Part shown: piece by piece, positions 1 through 6,645 of the stretch | Position numbering within the stretch: the first letter of the stretch is position 1 | How the letters are laid out: each line of letters opens with the position of its first letter | Source: an uncultured Mailhella sp. | GTDB lineage: Bacteria > Desulfobacterota > Desulfovibrionia > Desulfovibrionales > Desulfovibrionaceae | Assembly: GCA_910579055.1 (NCBI GenBank) | Contig: CAJTSU010000005.1 | Location: forward strand, 24,620 to 34,516 | Direction: 5' to 3' | DNA length: 9,897 nucleotides | Notes under the pieces: model-generated | What the model was told of the DNA's origin: nothing | The model's input: only the letters and a program-made list of their open reading frames with translations | Database searches by the model: none | Program-made: the position numbers and the translations under genes

Positions 1-343
1 ATGCCTCGCGCAGACGATCCACGGCGTCGGCCAGACTGCTGGAATCGGAAGCCAGCCGGGCATACAGCGTGGCGGCCTCACTCAGGCAGGAATACAGAAT
101 CCAGGCCAGCGGCAGGATAATGACAAACAGGCAGAGCAGCACGGTGAGGACGGAAGCGAGGTTCGGCCCCATCCTCCACCTGCCGCGCAGGAAAATGTTG
201 ACCGGGGAAAACAGCACGCCGATGACCACGGCCCAGAACAACACGTCGAAAAAGGGCAGAAGAAGCCAGCCGAACAACGCCGTGGCCGCCGCCAGCAGAA
301 GCAGAAAGGCGCGGGCTTCAAAGCGCCGCATGTCAGCGAACAT
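1..343 (-). CDS. AI-2E (PerM/TqsA) family transporter, N-terminal part
   Basis: Reading the minus strand from the ATG at 343-341 gives 114 residues that run off the window. The protein starts MFADMRRFEARAFLLLL and has two hydrophobic blocks close together (about residues 12-45), a short basic stretch (RGRWRMG, about 53-59) and a third hydrophobic block (about 62-84). A soluble start with periodic Ser/Ala/Leu follows. This order, with phrases such as FWAVVIGVLFSP and IILPLAWILYS, is typical of the N-terminus of the AI-2E/PerM family (about 350 residues). Members are multi-pass inner-membrane proteins; some export autoinducer-2 and others are Na+(Li+)/H+ antiporters or have no known substrate, so no specific function is claimed. 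AAGGAG (complement of 350-355) sits six bases before the start. The gene is divergent from the hyd cluster. A second in-frame ATG four codons in is possible but has no comparable binding site. Confidence 0.8.
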   Translation of the reverse strand, partial: MFADMRRFEARAFLLLLAAATALFGWLLLPFFDVLFWAVVIGVLFSPVNIFLRGRWRMGPNLASVLTVLLCLFVIILPLAWILYSCLSEAATLYARLASDSSSLADAVDRLREA

Positions 344-370
344 CAGATACTCCTTGCGTATGAACCCGCA

Positions 371-398
371 TATTAAACACGGCCTCGCTGCGGCGCAA
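371..398 (-). promoter_or_regulatory. Candidate promoter for the AI-2E family gene
   Basis: On the minus strand a -35-like TTGCGC (complement of 393-398) lies 16 bases before a -10-like TTAATA (complement of 371-376). A transcript would start about 20 bases before the ATG at 343, which fits well. The match to consensus is only moderate, so this is a candidate. Confidence 0.3.
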
Positions 399-430
399 GC
401 ACAATACACGAAGCCGCAGAAGGGAAAGTT

Positions 431-462
431 TTGCAACGGACAGGTCAATCCGCTTGCATAAT
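431..462 (+). promoter_or_regulatory. Candidate sigma-70-type promoter for the hyd cluster
   Basis: A TTGCAA box (431-436) and a CATAAT box (457-462) lie on the plus strand in a locally AT-richer patch of the divergent intergenic region. The 20-base spacer is longer than the usual 16-18, which weakens the call. A start near 470 would give a leader of about 260 bases before the first gene at 730. A closer unrecognised promoter, such as a sigma-54 or other type, cannot be excluded. Confidence 0.3.
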
Positions 463-635
463 ATCCGTTCCATGCTTATTCTGAACCTATCCTTCCGGGG
501 GATTTATCCTCCGGCGGGACGCCGCCCCCGCGCGGCGCACGTTTTCGGCATCCCGACCGCAAAGACGCGCCTGATATGCGCCTCCGAGCGGAAAGGTCTG
601 AGCCGCCGCCACGCCCTCCTTTGCGGAATCCGTCC

Positions 636-674
636 GGCGCCTTTCCTTTTTTCGGGAAGGCGTCTTTTCTTTTT
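636..674 (+). terminator. Terminator-like stem-loop in the hyd leader (possible attenuator)
   Basis: Positions 636-646 pair with 654-664 (11 pairs, two of them G-T) around a T-rich 7-base loop. They are followed directly by TTTTCTTTTT (665-674). This is the form of an intrinsic terminator, placed about 55 bases before the first gene of the cluster. An alternative pairing is visible: CGGGAA (653-658) can pair with TTCCCG (673-678), which would break the terminator stem. That is the arrangement expected of attenuation, but the stem might also simply limit read-through from upstream transcription. Function is inferred. Confidence 0.5.
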
Positions 675-729
675 CCCGGCGGGGAAAAGCGCGCCCGTTG
701 TTCTCTCCCGCCCTGTAAGGAAAGGTCAC

Positions 730-978
730 ATGGAAGAAACACGTCTGGGCACCGTGGGCATCGTGGTGGAAGACATGGAGGCCAGCGCCGCCATTAACAC
801 CATTCTGCACCAGCATGCCGACATTATCGTAGGCCGCCTCGGCATTCCCTACCGCAGCAGGGGGGTGGCCATTATCGCCCTGGCTGTGGACGGCAGTATG
901 GAAGAAATCTCGGCCATGACCGGCAAACTCGGCAAAATTTCGGGAGTTTCGGTCAAATCCGCCATTGCGAAGCAGTAA
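730..978 (+). CDS. TM1266-family iron-only hydrogenase system regulator
   Basis: This gene encodes a protein of 82 residues. It belongs to the small ACT/NikR-C-like ferredoxin-fold family typified by Thermotoga TM1266 and named putative iron-only hydrogenase system regulator because it travels with hydEFG. Shared landmarks are the opening strand with VGIVVEDMEASAAIN (about 9-23), the central turn GRLGIPYRSRGVAIIALAVDG (about 35-55) and the diagnostic GKLGKISGVSVKS (65-77). There is no DNA-binding domain, so it probably acts by sensing or protein contact; its mechanism is not established. The ATG at 730 was chosen because AAGGA (717-721) precedes it at good spacing and the family has no N-terminal extension. 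The open frame reaching back to 454 is not family-like. It is the first gene of the cluster and lies 11 bases before hydG. Confidence 0.88.
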   Translation: MEETRLGTVGIVVEDMEASAAINTILHQHADIIVGRLGIPYRSRGVAIIALAVDGSMEEISAMTGKLGKISGVSVKSAIAKQ

Positions 979-989
979 GGAGAGCCGCC

Positions 990-2408
990 ATGTACAATCC
1001 CAAATCCCGTGATGCCAACGAATTCATTGACGACGCCGAAGTACGTTCCAGCATTGAAGATGCAAAACGACTCGCCGCCGACCCGGCCAATATCGAGCGC
1101 ATCCTCGCCAAAGCGGCCAAATGCAAGGGGCTGAACCACCGTGAAGCCGCCGTACTCCTGAACGTGGACGATCCGGCCACGCTGGATCGCATCTATCATC
1201 TGGCCAAGGAAATAAAGGAACAGATTTACGGCAAGCGCATCGTGATGTTCGCGCCGCTCTATCTTTCCAACTACTGCGTGAACAACTGCAAATACTGCGG
1301 CTTCCGCTGCGCCAACGGCATTGCCCGCGTCAAGCTTACGCAGGAACAGGTCAGCGAGGAGGTGCGCGCGCTGGAGAAGCTGGGGCACAAGCGGCTACTG
1401 CTGGAGTTTGGCGAGGACGACCGGAACTGCCCCATTGATTACGTGCTGGACTGCATACGCACCATTTACGCGGAGAAATTTGAAAACGGAGCCATCCGCC
1501 GGGTCAATGTGGACATTGCCGCCACTACCGGCGAAAACTATCGCAAGCTCAAGGAGGCGGGCATAGGCACCTATATCCTGTTCCAGGAAACCTACCACAA
1601 GCCCACCTATCTGGCCGTGCATCACGGCCCCAAGCAGAACTACGAATGGCACACCGAAGCCATGGATCGCGCCATGCTGGAAGGCGGCATTGATGACGTG
1701 GGCATCGGGCCGCTCTACGGCCTGTATGATTTCCGTTACGAAACCGTGGCGCTGCTCATGCACGCCGAACATCTGGAAGCCGTTGTCGGCGTGGGGCCGC
1801 ACACTATCTCCGTACCGCGCCTTCTGCCCGCCGAAGGCATTGACCTGAAGAACTTCCCCTATCTGGTGAACGACGCGGATTTCAAAAAACTGGTGGCTGT
1901 CATCCGGCTGGCCGTTCCCTACACCGGCATGATCCTGTCCACACGGGAACGCGCCTCTTTCCGCAACGAGCTACTCAACGTGGGCATTTCACAGATGAGC
2001 GCCGGTTCCTGTGTGGGGGTGGGCGGTTACGCGCATCCCGAGCTGATTCCGGATAATGAGAAGCCGCAGTTTGATCTGGCCGATCACCGCGCGCCGCTGG
2101 ACGTGCTCAAAGGACTGGTGAAAGACGGCTATGTGCCCAGCTACTGCACCGCCTGTTATCGTGAGGGGCGCACCGGCGATCGTTTTATGCCTCTGGCCAA
2201 ATCCGGCCAGATCGGCAACTGCTGTCTGCCCAACGCCCTGTTTACCTTTCAGGAATACATGATGGATTATGGGGATGAAGAGTTGAAGACGCTCGGTTCC
2301 GCCATGATTGCCCGCGAGCTGGAGCATATTCCCAACGAAAAGCAGCGCGCCCGCGCCGCCGCCTATCTGGAACGCATCCGGAACGGAGAACGGGATTTGA
2401 GGTTTTGA
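990..2408 (+). CDS. hydG: [FeFe]-hydrogenase maturase HydG (radical SAM tyrosine lyase)
   Basis: A protein of 472 residues, the normal HydG length. HydG cleaves tyrosine to p-cresol and dehydroglycine, which yields the CO and CN- ligands of the hydrogenase H-cluster. The SAM-cluster motif CX3CX2C is C96, C100, C103 (NYCVNNCKYCGF). The auxiliary-cluster motif CX2CX22C, which distinguishes HydG from its relative ThiH, is present as C386, C389 and C412 near the C-terminus. Between them lies the TIM-barrel core with family phrases such as LLEFGEDDRNCP, YILFQETYH, GIGPLYGLYDFRYE and VGPHTISVPR. The AAGGAG at 977-982 overlaps the stop codon of the preceding gene and sits seven bases before this ATG, so the two are very likely cotranscribed and perhaps translationally coupled. 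All visible key cysteines are intact. The protein is cytosolic. Confidence 0.97.
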   Translation: MYNPKSRDANEFIDDAEVRSSIEDAKRLAADPANIERILAKAAKCKGLNHREAAVLLNVDDPATLDRIYHLAKEIKEQIYGKRIVMFAPLYLSNYCVNNCKYCGFRCANGIARVKLTQEQVSEEVRALEKLGHKRLLLEFGEDDRNCPIDYVLDCIRTIYAEKFENGAIRRVNVDIAATTGENYRKLKEAGIGTYILFQETYHKPTYLAVHHGPKQNYEWHTEAMDRAMLEGGIDDVGIGPLYGLYDFRYETVALLMHAEHLEAVVGVGPHTISVPRLLPAEGIDLKNFPYLVNDADFKKLVAVIRLAVPYTGMILSTRERASFRNELLNVGISQMSAGSCVGVGGYAHPELIPDNEKPQFDLADHRAPLDVLKGLVKDGYVPSYCTACYREGRTGDRFMPLAKSGQIGNCCLPNALFTFQEYMMDYGDEELKTLGSAMIARELEHIPNEKQRARAAAYLERIRNGERDLRF

Positions 2409-2710
2409 ACAGATATGTGGGGGAGGGAAAAACTTTTGGCTCTATTCCAGCACCATGTTGATACCACTTTTTGCTCCGGCCCGCGCGGCAACATACGTTG
2501 CCGCAAAGTCAGCCCGTGTTTCCACACGGGCGAAAGGCAGCATGTATCCGCGGCCGGCTGCGCTTGCGCCTTCGTGCGGCTCCGCCGCCCAAAGGCTCCG
2601 CTCCGCGAACCCTTTCTTGCGCTCCTCGCCCCCAAAGATGCCGGCTTCCAGCCGGCGGGGGGGCGTCGCTCCATACGCCGCTACGCGGCGTGCCTCCGGC
2701 GGTCAGCAGT
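2409..2710. repeat. Hairpin-rich hydG-hydE spacer, REP-like
   Basis: These 302 bases contain no convincing gene. At least four compact perfect stem-loops are visible: 2485-2492/2497-2504 (8 pairs, loop ATAC), 2512-2519/2524-2531 (8 pairs, loop TTCC), 2640-2646/2650-2656 (7 pairs, loop TCC) and 2676-2681/2685-2690 (6 pairs, loop TAC). Between 2555 and 2625 short GC-rich words such as GGCTCCGC and CTCCGC recur. No stem is followed by a T-run, so none looks like a terminator. The pattern resembles intergenic palindromic (REP/BIME-like) elements. That reading needs more copies in the genome and cannot be proved here. The frames open through it on both strands give Arg/Pro/Ala-rich translations typical of such DNA. 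Confidence 0.5.
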
Positions 2711-3790
2711 ATGACCCTGACCACCAATTCCACACTTCTTTCCGGCATCATTGATACGTTGCGGCGCAACGATATGCCGGAGCACACCGCGCTTGTCCGC
2801 GTCATAGACGCCTGTTCCGAACCCGGCACGGAAGGCGAAGCTTTGCGCGCCCGGCTTTTCTCCGCCGCGCGGGAGGCGGCGCGTTCCTCCTTCGGCAGAC
2901 GTATCTATGTGCGCGGCCTCATCGAGTTCACCAACTTCTGCCGCAATGACTGCCTGTATTGCGGCATCCGGCGCTCCAACTCCCATGCCGCCCGCTACCG
3001 CCTGACGCCGGAGGAAATTCTGTCCTGCTGCGCGCGAGGCCACGAACTCGGTTTCCGTACCTTTGTTCTTCAGGGCGGAGAAGACCCGTACTTTACAGAC
3101 GACCGTATCGTCGAACTGGTGCGAGCCGTCAAGCGGAGCTATCCGGACAGCGCGATCACGCTGTCCATCGGAGAACGAAGCGCGGAAAGTTACCGCCGTT
3201 TTCGGGAAGCAGGCGCGGATCGCTATCTGCTGCGGCACGAGAGCGCCAACCCGGCCCATTACGCCCGGCTGCATCCCGCCGCGCAGACCTTTGCAGCGCG
3301 CAGGCGCTGTCTGCATGAACTCAAGGCCGCAGGATTTCAGACCGGAGCGGGCATGATGGTGGGCACTCCGTGGCAGACCACGGACGATCTGGCCGAAGAT
3401 CTGCGCTTTCTGTACGAACTCCAGCCGGAAATGGCGGGAATCGGCCCGTTTATCCCGCATCATGACACTCCGTTCAGGGACATTCCTGCGGGGAGCGTGG
3501 AAAAAACGCTGGTCATGCTGGCTCTGACCCGCCTCATGCTCCCGCGCGTGCTGCTGCCCGCGACCACCGCCCTGGGCACGGCGGCGGGCGATGGGCGGGA
3601 ACGCGGCATTCTGGCAGGAGCCAACGTGCTTATGCCCAACCTCTCCCCGCCGGGAAACAGAAAAAAATACATGCTGTACGACAACAAGATTTCCGACGGA
3701 CATGAAGCGGCGGAAAACCTGCGTTCGCTCAAGGAAAGGATTGCCGGCATCGGCTATGAAATCGTGACCGACCGGGGGGACTGGACGTGA
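2711..3790 (+). CDS. hydE: [FeFe]-hydrogenase maturase HydE (radical SAM)
   Basis: A protein of 359 residues. HydE is the radical SAM maturase that acts on the HydG-derived Fe(CO)2(CN)cysteine synthon on the way to the 2Fe subcluster. The CX3CX2C motif is C77, C81, C84 (NFCRNDCLYCGIRR). Other HydE landmarks follow in order: RYRLTPEEI, FVLQGGEDPY, TLSIGERSAESY, ADRYLLRHESANP, GAGMMVGTPWQT, GIGPFIPHHDTPF, LPATTALGT and ANVLMPNLSPPGNRKKY. The optional second Fe-S site near the C-terminus of some HydE proteins is absent, as the last 60 residues have no cysteine. The ATG at 2711 matches the family N-terminus. It has only a weak GGCGG-like element upstream, and an in-frame GTG at 2690 is an alternative. 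The frame is open back to 2471, but that part is spacer DNA and unlike HydE. Confidence 0.95.
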   Translation: MTLTTNSTLLSGIIDTLRRNDMPEHTALVRVIDACSEPGTEGEALRARLFSAAREAARSSFGRRIYVRGLIEFTNFCRNDCLYCGIRRSNSHAARYRLTPEEILSCCARGHELGFRTFVLQGGEDPYFTDDRIVELVRAVKRSYPDSAITLSIGERSAESYRRFREAGADRYLLRHESANPAHYARLHPAAQTFAARRRCLHELKAAGFQTGAGMMVGTPWQTTDDLAEDLRFLYELQPEMAGIGPFIPHHDTPFRDIPAGSVEKTLVMLALTRLMLPRVLLPATTALGTAAGDGRERGILAGANVLMPNLSPPGNRKKYMLYDNKISDGHEAAENLRSLKERIAGIGYEIVTDRGDWT

Positions 3791-3893
3791 CGGCTTCAGC
3801 CCCCGCTCCTTTCCCCGCGGCACAACCTTGGAAACAGAACCGGCAAGCCCCTGTCTTCCCGGCTCCCCCGCTATCCGCAGAAAGAGGTGTTCC

Positions 3894-5171
3894 ATGTCCC
3901 TCAATGATACTCCCCGTTCCGACCGTCTGCATATCGCCATTTTCGGCCGCCGCAATGCGGGCAAATCTTCCCTGCTCAACGCCTTTACCGGGCGCAAGGC
4001 GGCCATTGTTTCGGAAACAGCGGGCACCACTACCGATCCGGTGTACAAATCCATGGAAATCCACGGCCTTGGCCCCTGCGTGCTCATTGATACAGCGGGC
4101 TTCGACGATAACGGCCCCATGGGCGAACTGCGTGTGCAAGGCACGGAAGAAGCGCTGAAAAAAACAGACGTGGCCCTCGTCGTCATCGCCGCCGATGCGG
4201 CAGCGCGCGGCAGCGATCTTTCCGCCGCACTTGAGGCGGAACAGAAATGGCTTGCGCGCCTGGCCAAGAAAAAAACGCCCACGCTCATTGTTCTGAACAA
4301 AAGTGATGCGGTGTCCGGCGCAAAGGATGGCACGATAAACAACGACGCAGTACGGACGCTGGCCGCGCGAATTGCGGGCGTGCTCAACATGCCGGGCGAC
4401 GGTGTGAACCCGGTCGAGCCTGTCCCGGTCAGCGCCGCCACCGGACAGGGCCTGGACGCCCTGCGCGACGCGCTGCTGCGCCTTGTGCCGGAAAACTGGA
4501 ACGCCCGGAGCCTCACGGGCGATATGGCGTCCGACGGCGACCTTGTGCTGCTGGTCATGCCGCAGGACATCCAGGCTCCGCAGGGACGCCTGATCCTGCC
4601 ACAGGTGCAGACCATCCGTGATCTGCTGGACAAGAAATGTCTGGTCATGAGCGTGACCACGGACAGACTGGACGCCGCGCTGGACGCGCTGGCCCGGCCG
4701 CCGAAGCTGATCATCACCGATTCCCAGGTTTTCGGGGAAGTGTATGCGAAAAAACCGGCAGGCAGTCGTCTGACTTCCTTTTCCGTACTCATGGCCGGTT
4801 ACAAGGGCGACATTGACGCCTTTGCCGAAGGCGCGGACGCGCTGGGACGCCTGGGGCCGGATTCCCGCGTTCTCATTGCCGAAGCCTGCGCCCACGCGCC
4901 GCTGGCCGAAGATATCGGACGGGTCAAGATTCCCCGTCTGCTGCGCGCCCGATTCGGGGACGGCATCCGTATCGAATGGGTGCGGGGCACGGATTTCCCG
5001 GCGGATCTGAGCGGGTATGATCTCGTTATCCACTGCGGGGCCTGCATGTTTAACCGCACCTACATGCTGGAACGGCAGAAACACGCCGCGGCGCGGGGCG
5101 TGCCCATGACAAATTACGGCGTGGCGCTGGCCTGGCTGGCGGGCATCCTGGACAGGATCGATCTGAAATAG
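3894..5171 (+). CDS. hydF: [FeFe]-hydrogenase maturation GTPase HydF
   Basis: A protein of 425 residues. HydF is the scaffold and carrier that receives the 2Fe precursor from HydE/HydG and transfers it to apo-hydrogenase. The N-terminal Era/TrmE-like GTPase domain shows the P-loop GRRNAGKS (18-25), switch threonines TTT (45-47), DTAGF (66-70) and NKSD (135-138). A middle dimerisation region follows (about 180-265). The C-terminal domain carries the HydF cluster signature CxH...HCxxC as C332, H334 and H380-C381-x-x-C384, so all expected [4Fe-4S] ligands are present. The ATG at 3894 was chosen for its AGAGG at 3883-3887 and because it places the P-loop at the family position. The 22-residue upstream extension from 3828 has no binding site. 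It begins 103 bases after hydE and presumably ends the cluster. Confidence 0.96.
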   Translation: MSLNDTPRSDRLHIAIFGRRNAGKSSLLNAFTGRKAAIVSETAGTTTDPVYKSMEIHGLGPCVLIDTAGFDDNGPMGELRVQGTEEALKKTDVALVVIAADAAARGSDLSAALEAEQKWLARLAKKKTPTLIVLNKSDAVSGAKDGTINNDAVRTLAARIAGVLNMPGDGVNPVEPVPVSAATGQGLDALRDALLRLVPENWNARSLTGDMASDGDLVLLVMPQDIQAPQGRLILPQVQTIRDLLDKKCLVMSVTTDRLDAALDALARPPKLIITDSQVFGEVYAKKPAGSRLTSFSVLMAGYKGDIDAFAEGADALGRLGPDSRVLIAEACAHAPLAEDIGRVKIPRLLRARFGDGIRIEWVRGTDFPADLSGYDLVIHCGACMFNRTYMLERQKHAAARGVPMTNYGVALAWLAGILDRIDLK

Positions 5172-5217
5172 CCGTGGATGAAAGCATTTCACTATTGAAA
5201 TAGTATGGGGCTTTTTT
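5170..5217 (+). terminator. Weak terminator candidate after hydF
   Basis: A T-run (5212-5217) directly follows the hydF stop region. Upstream are a small inner hairpin ATTTCA/TGAAAT (5186-5191/5196-5201) and a possible closing pairing of AGCC (5170-5173) with GGCT (5209-5212). The stem is interrupted and AT-rich, so termination may be partial. Confidence 0.35.
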
Positions 5218-5246
5218 GTTTCCCGCTCCACTCTTGCCTCCTTGTC

Positions 5247-5276
5247 TGCTAACGAGTAGTCTTCTCAGAGTATAAT
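5247..5276 (+). promoter_or_regulatory. Promoter candidate for the amidohydrolase-transporter unit
   Basis: A perfect -10 hexamer TATAAT lies at 5271-5276, about 35 bases before the amidohydrolase ATG, in a locally less GC-rich gap. There is no good -35 box: TGCTAA (5247-5252, spacer 18) is poor, and TTGTCT (5242-5247) is 23 bases away. The weak -35 would fit a promoter that needs an activator. Confidence 0.5.
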
Positions 5277-5311
5277 TTCCCTCCCGCCAAAGCCTACTAC
5301 AAGGAGAGCTC

Positions 5312-6496
5312 ATGCCCGACATGCCAACCGAAAAGCGCGCATTGCTGGATACTATCGACCATCTCTTTGCGCAGATGAAAGAGATCGCCTCCGCCATTTT
5401 CTCCGAACCGGAACTGGGCTATCAGGAATTCAAGTCTTCCGCCCGTCTTGCCGACTTTCTGGAAGCGAACGGCTTTGCGGTAGAACGCGGCCTGCTTGAC
5501 ATGCCCACGGCCTTTCACGCCGCAGCGGGATCGGGGCTCGCCCCCCATGTCGCGTTCCTCGCCGAATACGACGCCTTGCCCGTGCTCGGGCACGCCTGCG
5601 GACACAACATGTTCGGCGTGGCCGCTACGGCTGCGGGCATTGCCCTGTCCCGCGCGCTCCCCGGCGGAACTGTCCATGTATTCGGCACGCCTGCCGAGGA
5701 GGGTAATGTCCGGGATGCGGGCGGCAAGGTTCCCATGACCAGCGCGGGCCTGTTCGACAACATGGACGCCGTTATCTCCGCCCATGCCGAAGGCCGCACC
5801 ATCCTCAAGCAGCAGCTTATCTCCCGCGCCAACCTTGAAATGGATTTCCGCGGCAAGGCATCTCACGCCGCCGGAGCGCCCGAACAGGGCATCAACGCGC
5901 AGGATGCGGCGGCCCTCGCCACCATGGGTATTAACAGCCTGCGCCAGCACATGACCTCTGACGTGCGCATTCACGGCCTGCTGACCGATACCGGCACAGC
6001 CATCAACACCATTCCCGAATTTGCCCGTCTGCGCTACGGCGTACGCGCCCGCAGACCGGACACCCTGGACAAAACCATTGAACGGGTAGTCAACTGCGCC
6101 CGCTGCTGCGCGCAGGCTCTGGGCTGCGAGTTTTCCTGGCGCCACTCGGCCCATCCTTATTATACCATGCGTCATAACATGCCGTTGCTGCGCGCCTTTG
6201 CGGGCAACCTTGACCTGCTGGGCGAAAGCTATATTGAGGAAGTGCCCAGCAGCTATTCCACCGACATGGGCAACGTGAGCTTCAAGGCACCGTCCATCCA
6301 TCCCTATATTTCCATCGGCGGCGCGCACCTTGTCGGGCACACCGCGGCTTTTGCGGAAGCCTGCAACTCCGAATGCGGTTTCAAGGGCATGCTTCTCGCC
6401 GCACGGGCCATGACCATGACCGGCTACGACATACTCTCCGACGCGCAACTGCGGCAGGCTGTCCGCGCGGCCTTTGACAGCGCTGATCCTGATTGA
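5312..6496 (+). CDS. M20-family amidohydrolase (AbgB/ACY1L2-like)
   Basis: A protein of 394 residues of the M20 peptidase/amidohydrolase family that cleaves amide bonds of N-acyl amino acids or dipeptide-like compounds. It is cytosolic, with no signal peptide. Visible motifs are SEPELGYQEFKSSARL (31-46), AEYDALPVLGHACGHNMFG (84-102, with the likely metal ligands C96 and H98), GTPAEEGN (125-132, catalytic glutamate pair), SAHAEG (156-161), the lid-domain GKASHAAGAPEQGINAQDAA (about 181-200) and SSYSTDMGNVS then VGHTAAF with H343. The AEYDALP and HACGHN forms place it near AbgB, the p-aminobenzoyl-glutamate hydrolase subunit, and the ACY1L2/PM20D2 group. No AbgA-like partner is adjacent, so folate breakdown products cannot be assumed as the substrate. 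AAGGAG lies at 5301-5306, five bases before the ATG. The AbgT-type transporter follows after 149 bases. Confidence 0.88.
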   Translation: MPDMPTEKRALLDTIDHLFAQMKEIASAIFSEPELGYQEFKSSARLADFLEANGFAVERGLLDMPTAFHAAAGSGLAPHVAFLAEYDALPVLGHACGHNMFGVAATAAGIALSRALPGGTVHVFGTPAEEGNVRDAGGKVPMTSAGLFDNMDAVISAHAEGRTILKQQLISRANLEMDFRGKASHAAGAPEQGINAQDAAALATMGINSLRQHMTSDVRIHGLLTDTGTAINTIPEFARLRYGVRARRPDTLDKTIERVVNCARCCAQALGCEFSWRHSAHPYYTMRHNMPLLRAFAGNLDLLGESYIEEVPSSYSTDMGNVSFKAPSIHPYISIGGAHLVGHTAAFAEACNSECGFKGMLLAARAMTMTGYDILSDAQLRQAVRAAFDSADPD

Positions 6497-6645
6497 CGCA
6501 TCCGGCCCGGCTCTCTTGAGAGCGAACCTGCGATTCTCCCCCGCCGGAGATGAGCCCCGCTCTGCCTATTCCGGAAGCATTTTCAAAACGAAAAGACGTT
6601 ATCTCCTGCCCCATCCCTCTCTCCAGCCGCAAGGAGTTTCCGCTC
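6497..6645 (+). other. Amidohydrolase-AbgT intergenic gap
   Basis: These 149 bases between the M20 amidohydrolase and the AbgT-type gene hold a small inverted repeat GCTCT/AGAGC (6510-6514/6519-6523). It has no T-run, so it is not a terminator. No clear promoter is seen, which favours one transcript for both genes. Confidence 0.4.

Larger units (their letters stand above)
344..729. other. Divergent intergenic region with hairpin-rich leader
   Basis: This stretch of 386 bases separates the minus-strand AI-2E gene from the plus-strand hyd cluster. The AI-2E-proximal half (344-475) holds candidate promoters in both directions. The hyd-proximal half is GC-rich and holds three stem-loops: 495-502/507-514 (8 pairs, one G-T, loop TTTA), 520-525/532-537 (6 pairs) and 636-646/654-664, listed separately. 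The reading frame open across 454-729 is an upstream continuation of the regulator gene frame. It gives Arg/Pro/Ala-rich sequence unlike the protein family, so it is not counted as coding. No tRNA, riboswitch or repeat family is recognised. Confidence 0.6.

Noticed and set aside
69..461. Plus-strand open frame at the left edge (130 codons)
   Set aside because: It is antisense to the AI-2E-family gene over most of its length, has no ribosome binding site or known domain, and runs into the promoter region.
454..729. N-terminal extension of the TM1266-family frame
   Set aside because: The extension is Arg/Pro-rich and unlike the family. The ATG at 730 has a good ribosome binding site, and the extension covers the terminator-like leader hairpin.
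2471..2710. N-terminal extension of hydE back to 2471
   Set aside because: It translates the hairpin-rich spacer into low-complexity Arg/Pro/Ala sequence; HydE homology begins after the ATG at 2711.
3791..3893. Possible extra element in the hydE-hydF gap
   Set aside because: The 103 bases show no clear promoter, terminator or repeat; it is treated as an ordinary operon spacer.
2681..5231. Very long open frames on the minus strand opposite hydE and hydF (703 and 500 codons)
   Set aside because: They lie antisense to genes with complete family motifs. Their translations are rich in Arg, Ser, Ala, His and Gly with no recognisable domain, as expected from GC-rich codon bias.
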